Shown here in pieces: positions 53,875 through 64,000 of a DNA stretch of 64,000 nt (position 1 is the stretch's first letter; each line of letters starts with the position of its first letter). Below the pieces are notes generated by a model that searched no databases, was not told the origin of the DNA, and saw nothing but the letters and a program-made list of their open reading frames with translations. The DNA comes from Oscheius sp. JU75 (lineage: Eukaryota > Nematoda > Chromadorea > Rhabditida > Rhabditidae), in assembly GCA_037178855.1 (NCBI GenBank), contig JASJZC010000007.1:2852001-2916000 (forward strand). Direction: 5' to 3'. A program made the position numbers and the translations under genes.

Positions 53875-56653
53875 TTAAGGCTGGGGCACCCAGTGGGTTC
53901 CATCATTCCTTTGTTGGTTTTTTGCGTCATAGAGATACCAGTTGCGGGGGTTGTCTTCCGAAGGCCTGAGCTGCATTTCCACATTCACACGATCCAGGAT
54001 GCTCCGAACTTCACCGTGATAGACAGCCACAAAGGTGATGTGGTGCTGAAAACGTGAGGTTATGGTCTATCCCTTGAATGAAAAATCTAGCGCCCCCGTC
54101 TCATCCTCGGCGGCGGTAATTATATTCGGCCAGATAGCATCGTTGGAAGCAATGAGCCGGAAAATGCATCACGGAATGGCGCCTTCCACTTCATTCTAAG
54201 CTGTCAAAACTGTCGCTCTTAACGAACCTTATTAAGCAGCTCGAACATGTGTTGCTCCATTTCGTAGTCCACATTGCTCGTCGCCTCGTCGAGGAACACG
54301 ATTCTCGGCTTGAAATAGAGTACTCTGGCAAACGAGAGTCGTCGCAGTTCTCCTGGCGACAAAACACTCTTCCTGCAATATTACGCAATGTGGGAATTCA
54401 CACGAGAGTAGTTACCAATCCCACTCGACGGGAGTATCGAATCCATGACATCTATGGAACAGATGATCAAGCTTTAGTTCCTTCAGAATATCAAAGAAGA
54501 TGTCCACATCCTTTTCAATAGGCATGGCTTTGTAAGGATACAGGATCTGTTGACGGAGAGTGATGTCACCAGATGGGAAATACGGCTTCTGTGGAAGGAA
54601 CATCATGTTGTGAGGCTTCATCTTCCAATGGAAATCAATCTTGCCTGAACCCTTAACTGAAGAAAGTACAGCAATAGTGCCTACCGCATAAAGGCGACCA
54701 CAATCCCGCGAACATTCTGAGAAGGGATGTTTTTCCGTGTCCGCTGGGACCGACAATGAGAACATTCTGTCCTTGCAGGATTTGCAGGGAGAGTCCAGCC
54801 ACCAGCACGCGGTTCGGGTCAGTTGGTGGAGTCAACGTTGCGGAATCAACAGTCACGGCAACCCCATCATCTTGCCAACCATTGTCCTCGTCGTCAGTCT
54901 TGTTTCCTCCTAGAAGATATATTTGCAACTGTCACAAGTCCCTTTTTTTCTTAGCGTCACAGCCAGCATGAACAGTTGGCACACATGGCCATCTTTTGAA
55001 CTTTGGAATTTCGACGAAAGGGCATCACTGATAGCAGATATTCGGTTACAGGGAGCAGTGAACGCACAGAGTGGTAGACTATGTCTCCATTTCCCGTAAA
55101 CAACCTACCGAGCAAAAAGGCCGCTTCTTCTGTATCATCATGGTCTCGTTCCATAGATCCCTGCTTGCCGTGAAGTTCTTCAATCTGAAAACATCAACGT
55201 TATAAAAAAATTTACCAAATGTGTACCGTATGAGCAATGGTCGAGTTGTTTCCCTTCTGGTCGTCGTCCGTTGCAATGACCACAATACTGGACGGGACAG
55301 TGGAAGGTGGACGGTCGATCTCAAGACAATCTGTGTGAAGACGACAAAGTTCTTCATAGAGCTCGACAACGCGATGTGTCACACCTGCCAGACTTCCGAT
55401 CTTGTCCGACAGGTTGACCAAGTTTGTGAAGCTGTAGATCAAGTAGAGGTAGAAGAAAGCATTCTAAAGGAATGGTTTGAGAGAAAACAACAGACATGAC
55501 TCACCCTTGAAACTACTCCATTCAGTTCAGCAGCAGGGAGATCTTTGTAAATCTCGGTGAAAAAGATGGGTATTCCGATGATTAGGTAGGAGAGAATGCC
55601 ACCAAAGTATTCAATTAGGCTCGTGACAAAAGACAGGGCAAAGCGCCAGTCAGCCAGAGTTTTCTTCAAACTTTTGGAGCAAATATATAGTTGATTTACC
55701 TGATTTTTGAGCAGCCAAAGCAGCTTCCTATTAGTCATGACATTTTCCAGCAGGCCGGCTTGATAGAACGCAATAGCCTCCACATTGTTCCTAACCTCCA
55801 TGTGCCGAGCACTATTTTTTTTCTTTCTAATTGAATCCGAAGACCTTACCGGAAATCTCCTTCTCTCTTCTCTTGTTCACTGACATAACGAACTATTGGC
55901 GAGATGAGATACTTGTTGGCAATTGTGGCCAGCACGAAGTAGAGGTAGATGGCAGCCGGACCGATCCAACCAGAACTGCAAAACTGTGCTCAAAAGAAAA
56001 GAAGAGGCATACCTGGCAAAAGTGAGATATGTGTAGAAGAGAATGATGAAAGGGGCTAGGGCGACGGGCCCTAGAAGATCACAGCACAGGGTTTGGGTCG
56101 TTTTGTCTATATCTTGAGTCATCCTCTGATCTCTGAAAATTGATGGGTCAAAGAAGAAATAAAACACTCTTACGGATTATCGATGATGTCTCCGACTTGT
56201 GCCAACTTGTAGAATGCTCTCCGTTTGAAGTAGAGTCGGTGCACAGTGAAGTTGAGGATGTAGCGACATTTGACCGCTAGAACTGCTGCCAGATATTTCA
56301 CGACAGACACAGTCTGGAAACAATTTGAATGCCAAGAATTCAGAAATGTCAACCGCTGCTTTCATGATGATGATAACAGTGGCTTTTGCAGCGAGAACTT
56401 TGAAGCCAGAAAAGTCTTTGTTTCCGAGAACAACGTAGAATTCACTGCTTAGAACTCCAACAAGATACGTGGTTATTTGATCTGAAATTTGTGATTAGTA
56501 AAAAAACGCAATGAAAGACTCACCGAAGACAGAAAATGCTAGAACTGAGATAGCAATCCACATGGTTTTCGAGTGCTTGTTGAATGGGAAGCATATTTTG
56601 ATGATCGTCCATAATCTTTTCAGAAATACAAAGTCTAGGCTTAAACGCCCCAT
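53875..56653 (-). CDS. ABCD4-type half ABC transporter (PMP subfamily)
   Basis: ABC subfamily D half transporter; the human homologue ABCD4 works in lysosomal cobalamin export, other members in peroxisomal fatty-acid import. ATG 56653 ([15 protein letters not shown]) follows a TTTTCAG acceptor. Membrane domain: [28 protein letters not shown] (family EAA-like motif) and YTYLTFA. Nucleotide-binding domain: Walker [20 protein letters not shown]-loop [10 protein letters not shown], signature [15 protein letters not shown], Walker [16 protein letters not shown], and H-loop region [11 protein letters not shown], where most relatives have SVGHR. First exons: 56653-56524 and from 56481; the last intron (about 54047-54229) is longer than the rest. 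The protein ends HWVPQP at TAA (53875-53877). Assignment to the ABCD4 branch rests on several shared blocks. Confidence 0.93.
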
Positions 56654-58675
56654 CTGAAAACATTTGAATTGAAGAGAGCATATCAAAATAGAGTGTGTGA
56701 AGCAAGAAATAGACAGCATGGGCACTGTCGAGGCATGAATCAAGGGAAGTGACTCAGAAACGAAAAATTAGCAATATAAACAGTCTAGCTGCTGAAAACA
56801 GCGCACGGGCCAGTAAGAACATGTTCGTATGGAGCCAAATCGACTAGATAAGACCCTTTCCAAGACATCTGCTATGAATAAGGCCGACTACTGCTAAATT
56901 GGCTTGTCGTAGCAGGGGGACAGCCGCCGGATGGGAGGGGTCAGTAAAATGGGCATTGTGCAGATGGGCCAGAGTCGTAATCGCGTACTTTACCGTGTAC
57001 CGTCTGAAAAAACTAAAAAAGATGGGTAGAGCAGTTTTGAAGAGCTATGTTAATGTGGAAGCTACACGTAGAGGATATGAAGTAAAGGGAGAAATCAAAA
57101 TGATTCAGTGACTGGTCCTATAGCCAAGAAGAAGCAAGAATGTTCATTATCTAGAATGAGTAGGCTGTAAATTGACGCTTCCAAATGATTAAGGAGTAAA
57201 GCGGAAAGTGGCGCTCTGGAGTATGATAAGGTCATGTTCTGCTTTTGCGAAGCCGGCTAATCATGACGCTATTTCTTGATTGGAAGGCTCCAGAGAAGGC
57301 CGAGCACGCGATCAGATTGCATGTCAAAAGATTCTAAAAACAATCGGAAAGAAGGCTGGACACACGCTAGCTTAAAAGTAAACATTAGGAGGAAAGGTCT
57401 CTCCTCGCCAAGTGTGATTATCTCACAGTGGATCAAAAGTGACTGTTTGGGCTCGTTCTCTACACCTTGTTATACATCAACATCATAAAACCGAGTGTTA
57501 GTGATAAGTTCAAACCCAAACGAGTCACGGTATCTCAAAGCAAACAGTCAATTTTGAAGTGAGAGTGAGGGTGAGTGAGAGGTCAACGGATCGACCTTTC
57601 TTTCCACTGCGCATTGATAAACAGCAGAGAGGCATGAGATTCCAGTTTTTCCATATATTGAACCGCGAGGGAAACGGTGCTGCCATCTTTTGTGACTACA
57701 AAGGCTTTGAAACCCCACAAAAAGGTTCCTTTTGAGTCATTTCTGGTTTAGTTCGGCATGTTGTTTTGCAAAAGAAGAAGGGGCGACGCGAACACCACCA
57801 GTAGCGAAACCCATTGGGAGAAGTAATGCTGAAAATAAACACTTCGAAGTTACTAACAGTGTTGCTCGTGTTGGACGTGAATAATAAGGCAATCCTGGAG
57901 ACGAAACAAAATGTAACAAGTTCAAACATCTAATTTCCAATTTAATGACTTCAATAGGTGCTCTTAATGACTTGAACGATACAAGGAAGTTAATTGATAA
58001 GTCAGAGCAAGCTTCAGAACTTTTGTTCCTGCTCTCCCAATAGAATACAGGCTTCTATGTATAAGAGGTCAATCCAATATCGATTTGTATTAATTCCTCC
58101 TTTTGTGAAACACGCTTTTTTCAACTTTTTCTGGTAACCTGGTACATTTTTCATTGTGTTTTATATTGCGTACTAACGCGTTTTTTGGATCCAGTAGCGA
58201 CAGTGTGAATAGAATGTATGAGGCACGCGGCGTGTGGAGAAAAATCTCTAACAACTTGACGTTATCTATTCGGAGTGACCCTACCTTGTATGGCAATAAA
58301 ATTTTTCGTCCACACATGGTTCTGTGGCAAAATCGGCAAATGCTATCATTTTGAGCTCAAATTTATGAGTTTTTCGCGTTCAAGGTTTTTTTTTTTCAAG
58401 GATAGATGCTGTTGATGTTTCAAAGTCTTCAATAAAGAATTTCCCTTTTATGCGAACATTAAAAGACTTCTTTATGTCAAGATAAACGATCTAAAACATC
58501 CAAAAAATAACATTTCTTCTCACTACAAGTTGGAATACGTTTGTCGAGTTGGCATAGTTTCGAATGTCACACATTTAAAGAAACTGTTTAGACATAGCCA
58601 CGTGCATCTTACATCTCTCAATCTTCTCGAATTATTTGCTTCAATCAAACCTTTTCAGTAGTTGTCGAATGATTA
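56654..58675. other. Divergent intergenic region between the ABC transporter and exportin-7
   Basis: About 2 kb without a supported gene; open frames are short and unrelated to splice motifs. TTTTCAG occurs just upstream of the exportin ATG and just upstream of the ABC ATG, so both mRNAs may be trans-spliced or have 5' UTR introns. Confidence 0.4.
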
Positions 58676-61600
58676 ATGGCGGACCTCACACTAGACCAGC
58701 TCAATGAACTATGTGCTCAACTTTTTCAATCTCAGGACAACGACCAACGGACGCGTGCCGATCGCCGACTTCAGGAGTTTTGCGAGGCACCGGACTGTAT
58801 AGACAAATGTATCTACGTTTTAAACGAGTCTTCACCGGTAACCTTTTACGTTTGTTTGGTTTCAAATCTGGTTTTCCAGGAAAATCATGCGCCTTATACC
58901 TTGCTGGTAGTGAGTCAGACACTGATGAAACTCATTAGCGCAAAGAATCGACAAGTCCCTATCGCGAAAAAGCTAGAACTAAGTGAGTTTTCAGGCAGGA
59001 GCGCGGTAATGAAGCTTCATTTTTAGATCGATTACTGTTCAACTTTCTCCCCCAAAACTTTCGCTCTCTACAGCCATACCTCTTGACTTCGCTATGTAAT
59101 CTTTTCGCGAGAACAACTAAGCAGGAATGGTCCTATTCCGTTTATGACAAAATCAAAGAAGTCATGGAATATCCCTTCCGAGAGCCCATCTTCGCCATCA
59201 TCAAAAGTATCAAAATTGTGAGTTTTGTTTGTTTTCTGTTATCTTAGTTAGTAAAAGGAAATGAACTACAGTTGAAACTCACCTTCTTTCAGGAAAACAT
59301 CGGAGAATCCCGTCTAGCAACACAGATGTTGAATCATCTCGTTTCGGACATGAGCACGGTTTGTTTACTACGCATTTGTTGTACAACATAGAAGTTCAGG
59401 ACGGTGGAGTAGAATCTATTAGCTCTCACAGAAGATCAGCTGCCCAATTCCGTGAAGAACCCCTTCTTCAAATATTCAAAATATGCGTCGACTTTCTGAA
59501 TCACAATGTAGCAAAAACAAGATCGGCGCTAACTGAAGAACATGTAAGCTGTGTTTTAAGTTTTTGAGCAACTTCAACTTCAGATGACTTTGGTCGGTCA
59601 CGTATTGGATCTCACTGTAGCTGTTTTGACCTACGATTTCATTGGAATTTCAAATGCAGAGGATCCCGGAGAAGAGAACACCAATATTCAGGTTCCAAAC
59701 TCGTGGAAAGTCGGTAGGTTTTATTTGAGCTTCAATTTTCAAGCACTTTTTTCAGTATTCGTTGACGGAATGCCAATGAGTCTCCTTCTCCCTCTCTATG
59801 AAAAGCTTCCAAAGCGATTCATTGAAAAAGTGCTGACTGTTGGCGTCCAGCTCGCTAGCATTCGACGCTCTTTCTTCACTGCTCAAGATCGAGCGCTGTA
59901 TCTCACTCCGCTCGTCGAGGCAGTGAAAGCGATAGCTACTAATCCACAGAAATTGGAGGAACCGGCAAGTTTATCCGCCTTCACTTTACCGGCTTTGTGG
60001 CCTCACTATAGAGGTCGAGTCAATCACGTGTGTCGCACAAATCGATTCTTGAATAGGCGCCGGAAACTTATTATCTACACTGGCACTTGCAACTGTTCTA
60101 AAAGAGGGAAAAGTCTAATTTTCAGAACTCATTTCATCAATTCACACGGCTTGTAGTACGTGTGAAGACGAACTTCCAGCTTTTTGAGCTTTTGGCCTTC
60201 AAGGATTATCCAAGCTTGTTGGAGAGTCTCGGAAAACTGACAGTACAAAGTCTATGGGTATATTCGAGGAGATTTTCGATGCAAACAAAATTAAGGTGGA
60301 CGATGTCTCGCAAAACAGCATCTATTTTCTGCTGATGTTCTGGGCTCGAATGGTTGGATCCGTCCCGTACCATCGGACCAACGAAGACCACATGATAGGC
60401 AACTATGTTCCAGAAATCTACAAGGCCTATGTGGAGAGCAGACTACGATTAGCCGACAGAGTTGTGATGTAAGTTTTCAGATTTTTTTTTTTGGAAAGCT
60501 CCGAAATATAATAAATAGCTGGAAACTTCACCTCTTAACTTTAGGGAAGGGATAGAAGACCCGTTCCTGGATCAAGGATCAATAATCCAGACCATGGAGA
60601 TGATGGCAACTGTCAGTCGTTTCGACTTTGTTGCAGCACACGGACTCCTTCTCAACCACTTTGACACCAACATTGGAATCATTCAAAGTGTCAGCAAAAC
60701 GGTAAGCTTTATTCATCTTCTTGTTAACTTTCAAATTCAGGATGTGCGATGCAAGTGTGCCCAAGCTCGTATGGTTTGGATTGTGACTCTTATGGGAACT
60801 TTGATATATGGGAAGAGACTAGTTAGCCAACCTGATGAGATGGACAAGCTTGATGGTCAGCTTCTGGCCAGGTACTGTATCCAGTTTCTGTTCTATTCCT
60901 GGTACTAGGTGCATCAACTTTATGAGAGTCAGCGACACCACTTTGAATCATCCACCTCCAGGAGAAACAAATCCAACCGATGGTAGTGAAACTCTAGAAC
61001 TTGCCTTCTTATTCTCGCTGGAAAGTTACAGGAAGGCATACATTTACACTCAGGTTGGGAGCGCGTTCTATTAATAGGATTTTCTGTTCTAGACTAAGCC
61101 AACATCCTCGGTGTATGAACATTTGATGACAGACGCCGGGCTGCCAGACGAACTGGAAGTGATCGCTTATTTCAGCCAGAAAATGTTGAACAATCTTCGA
61201 TTCTGGGCTCTCAACAACACAGTTCTTGCCAACACCTTAGACCTATTTAGAGAAATATCTCAAGGATACACAGCAGCAAGGAAACTTGTAAAATTGCCTG
61301 AGATTCAGCTGTTGTTTCACAGCCACACGGTAATTGGAAACTTTTAGTTTGAACATTTCTATGTCTAGCCGGAGAACTTTGCCTTCCTGCGACCAGACGT
61401 CACATTCGAGGCAATGAAACATAGGACGGAATTCTACGAAGCTGTTACACGAGTATTCTTGGTTGATCTCAATGAGGATGAGGTGCAATTCCAGAAGTTT
61501 ATGAAGCCGATGGAAGGTAGCTAGCTATTTCTTGCTTTTTTAAACATAATCGTCTTTTCAGAAGCGATAGAACAAGTCATGGCTGTGATAGAGGGCAGGT

Positions 61601-63049
61601 CTACAATTTCTTCTGTCGAACATCTGCAGCGAGTGATTATCGGAGCTCTTCGTGATATTCGAGGCGTAACAAAAGCTTGTTGTACAAAAACGAACTACCA
61701 GCTATTGTTTGACTGGCTGTAAGCCTGTTAACTTTAATTGCTAACAACAACTTTTAGGTATCCACGTCTTTTCGACATCATGTACCAATCCATTGTGGAA
61801 TGGCCTGCAAATCACGAAATAGTCATTTCCGTACTACGATTGCTCGAAGATCTCAGTCAGAACCAACAAGAGAGATTGAAGTTCGATCTTCATTCCTGTA
61901 GTGCCGTCTTGCTGTTTCAACAAATTTCGAAAATAGTCTACTCTTACGGTAAAAAAAGCACTTTTTATTAAACATCCATATAGGCATGAAGTACATGGAG
62001 TTGCCCGAAGTTGCAAGCTCGGACAAGTATAAACTTCGATACAAGCCAGTTGCGAGCATCTTCACAACGGTCAAGCATGCTCTGGTTGGAGGATACGTGC
62101 CTTTTGGTAAGTTAAGCAATTTTATAGACGAAAACATTTATCAGGAGTTTTCCGGCTGTACAAAGACGACTGCTTGGACAATGTTCTGAATACTTTCACA
62201 AAGATCTGTTCCACCATCGATGTCTCAGAAATTCAAGCATATCCCAAACTCGCTACAGCCTTCTACGGACTTCTGGAAATGATTTGTCGGACCAGCATGC
62301 CATTTCTCTCTCGAGTGAACGAAAACACGTTCATTCATATGCTGAAAGCTCTCGCTTACGGAATTTTCGCACTGAGTAAGCGTCTTTATTTTTAGTTTTA
62401 CCTTGATTTTAAGATCACAATGTCGTTACAACGTCATGTTCCGCATTGGATGACATTCTGACCTATTTGTATCGACGAGCAACAAAGCAGCAGTCAGCGT
62501 ATGTTAGTGCCGGCTCGGAACCCGAAGGAGACGAATGCATCAGGGCTGTTTCTGGTCATCCGGAGATTCTGAGCGAGGTAGGTCTTTCCTTGGTTTCAAA
62601 AATTCGTCTTGTCTTAGTAGTAGTGAAAAAAAAACACCTCTTCAAATTGGCAAAAAAGTGCAATTTCAGATGCTAGCATCGATGCTTTCTGCCTTGGTAT
62701 ACAGCGATATGAAGTGCCAATGGAGTCTCTCGCGTCCGATGCTTGGTTTAATTCTGCTACAGGAGCCAATCTACAATGATCTGAAGAATCAGATCATCCT
62801 GAGTATGGCACCAGAACATCATCAAAACGTGAGCGTGGTAAATTTGTGTTGATATTCAACGTGACTGCCATCGTTCAGATGTTTGATAGCCTCATGAGCG
62901 GGGTGGAAGTCAATCTGAGCGTCAAAAACAAGGACAACTTTACTCAAAATGTGTCCCGTTTCCGGCAGGAACTGTGCAGCGTGCTGAAGACAGGGGCCGG
63001 CCTCGGTGGAGATTTATCTCATTCGTCAAGTGATAACTTTATGTCATGA
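58676..63049 (+). CDS. xpo-7: Exportin-7 (RanBP16), importin-beta family nuclear transport receptor
   Basis: RanGTP-dependent HEAT-repeat export receptor shuttling between nucleus and cytoplasm. Start MADLTLDQLNELCAQLFQ fits the family start ([20 protein letters not shown]). Further matches: LTVAVLTYDFIGISNAED, QLASIRRSFFTAQDRA, FLLMFWARMVGSVPYHRTNE, IYKAYVESRL, ISQGYTAARKLVKLPEIQLL, NSMxL-type block QWSLSRPMLGLILLQEP, and the C-terminus VSRFRQELCSVLKTG ... DNFMS at TGA 63047-63049. At least 15 exons; introns about 40-90 nt. One apparent internal exon near 59358-59545 has an upstream readthrough segment, so its exact start is not fixed. Length is about that of human XPO7 (just under 1,100 residues). 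AATAAA occurs at about 63437 and 63658. Confidence 0.95.
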
Positions 63050-63771
63050 TAGTAGTATCCAAAATATCTAGAGCAATATCGGGTTTACCCGTATCTCAAC
63101 AAGCTTTCCTCCTCTTTCTGTTTGAATTGTCACATATCCCCGTGTACGATAGTTTCAGTTGTGTGATATTTTGTATGATAATTAAGCAGTTACTTATCCC
63201 AAAGGTTTCAATTCCAAGCTCGGCATTCAACTACGTAATTCCAATTTATGCAGGTATTGTAAGCTTAACGTGTCTCGATAAAGTGTTTCTGGTTGAATGT
63301 ATTTCTTTTTTATGTCTCTTAGACAAAGCTGGGGTATGCTGAAAAATGGAAAAATTGAAGCCATGAAGTCTTTTCTAGAATTCTGTGGATGGCAGAGGCC
63401 TTGTTTGACACTCAATCTTAAACATTCGTTTTCCAATAAAGTTCGCAGACCAAATGGTTTCATTTTTGAAATGTTGTCAGGTATAATACTCCAACTTCCA
63501 CTGCTCCTGAACTACCCACAGTATACGCTGTCTGCGATGCCTTGTTGTGTAATTATTTCACACTCTTTTACGTACGTGACAAAGACCAAGTTTCGTTGTC
63601 GGAGAAGAAGAAGAAGAAGTGTTATCATTCTACTGACGGTTTCTGTCAAATCTGAAAAATAAAAATAAGGATGGAATCTGCGGAGCTGTTAGCTTAGAGT
63701 GGGGTAGGTTTATAGGCGTCAAAGCGCTGCAAATTATGAACCACAGTAACAGAAAAATGTAGCGTGCGTTC
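63050..63771. other. 3' flank of exportin-7
   Basis: No separate gene supported. Candidate plus-strand poly(A) signals AATAAA occur at about 63437 and 63658; a GAA/AAG-type purine run lies at about 63602-63620. Confidence 0.4.
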
Positions 63772-64000
63772 TTAGATTTCATAGGCGGTATATAATCTAT
63801 GAAGTAGGGACATGCTTCTCAGGTCTGGTATTTCCGCCCCATGTTCGCCAACCGCGATGATGTGTAGGCGAAGTGGCTCTACAGGCTGACAGAAGTCCCA
63901 AGGAACGTCAGCGCCGACAGTCCCACGTGGCCGTTTCAACGAAAGACCCGACCGGTTTCTTCTCTCTTGGACTGTCTTCCCAAGCCCTTCGTTAAATCTA
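63772..64000 (-). CDS. C-terminal end of an unidentified minus-strand reading frame, open at the right edge
   Basis: From the right edge one minus-strand frame runs 75 codons without a stop and ends at TAA 63772-63774. Its composition is protein-like: ADVPWDFCQPVEPLRLHIIA, then VGEHGAEIPDLRSMSLLH, ending LYTAYEI. No ATG is needed if the gene starts outside the window. The local base composition is also more GC-rich than the flank to the left. I do not recognise a family, and the frame could be chance (roughly a few per cent for this length in random sequence). Confidence 0.4.
   Translation of the reverse strand, partial: RFNEGLGKTVQERRNRSGLSLKRPRGTVGADVPWDFCQPVEPLRLHIIAVGEHGAEIPDLRSMSLLHRLYTAYEI

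Overview
The window looks like nuclear DNA of a rhabditid-type nematode. The genes are split by very short introns, mostly 34-60 nt, with strong nematode-style TTTCAG 3' splice sites. Neighbouring genes are close together and often convergent or divergent. The gene set is typical of nematodes: a Kunitz protein, a DMSR-like peptide GPCR, an SK channel and an EMAP-like WD40 protein. No prokaryotic features, CRISPR arrays or recognisable transposase genes were found. Exon boundaries were read by hand from splice motifs, phase continuity and family similarity, so individual boundaries may be off by a few bases.

Left part (1-19.1 kb): glycogen phosphorylase (minus strand, 3' end outside the window) with a possible distal 5' exon; tRNA-Asn; about 5.5 kb without a convincing gene; a PGAP2/FRAG1-like membrane protein; an EMAP-like (ELP/EML) protein with two apparent alternative first exons, one of which adds a hydrophobic segment; kynurenine 3-monooxygenase; and a convergent secreted Kunitz-domain protein.

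Middle (19.1-39.5 kb): a gene-poor stretch of about 12 kb leads into a long 5' region of a small-conductance Ca2+-activated K+ channel (SK/kcnl). Several candidate N-terminal exons with mutually compatible phases lie at 24-34 kb, and the membrane core lies at 37.2-39.5 kb. A tRNA-Gln sits antisense in an intron of this gene.

Right part (39.8-64 kb): ATP synthase subunit e (minus); a short divergent ORF of unknown function; an SLC49/FLVCR-like MFS transporter (minus); a FAM69/PIP49-like divergent kinase with an apparent GC-AG intron; a second tRNA-Gln of the same sequence; a weak coiled-coil gene candidate (minus); a DMSR/FMRFamide-type GPCR; an ABCD4-type half ABC transporter (minus); exportin-7; and the open C-terminal end of an unidentified minus-strand reading frame at the right edge.

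The genes are mostly unrelated housekeeping and neuronal genes and do not form a pathway or an obvious operon. I found no clearly new biological system. The most interesting signals are the alternative-first-exon architectures (elp, kcnl, glycogen phosphorylase), a C/D pair of phase-interchangeable exons in the SK channel, and the GC-AG intron.
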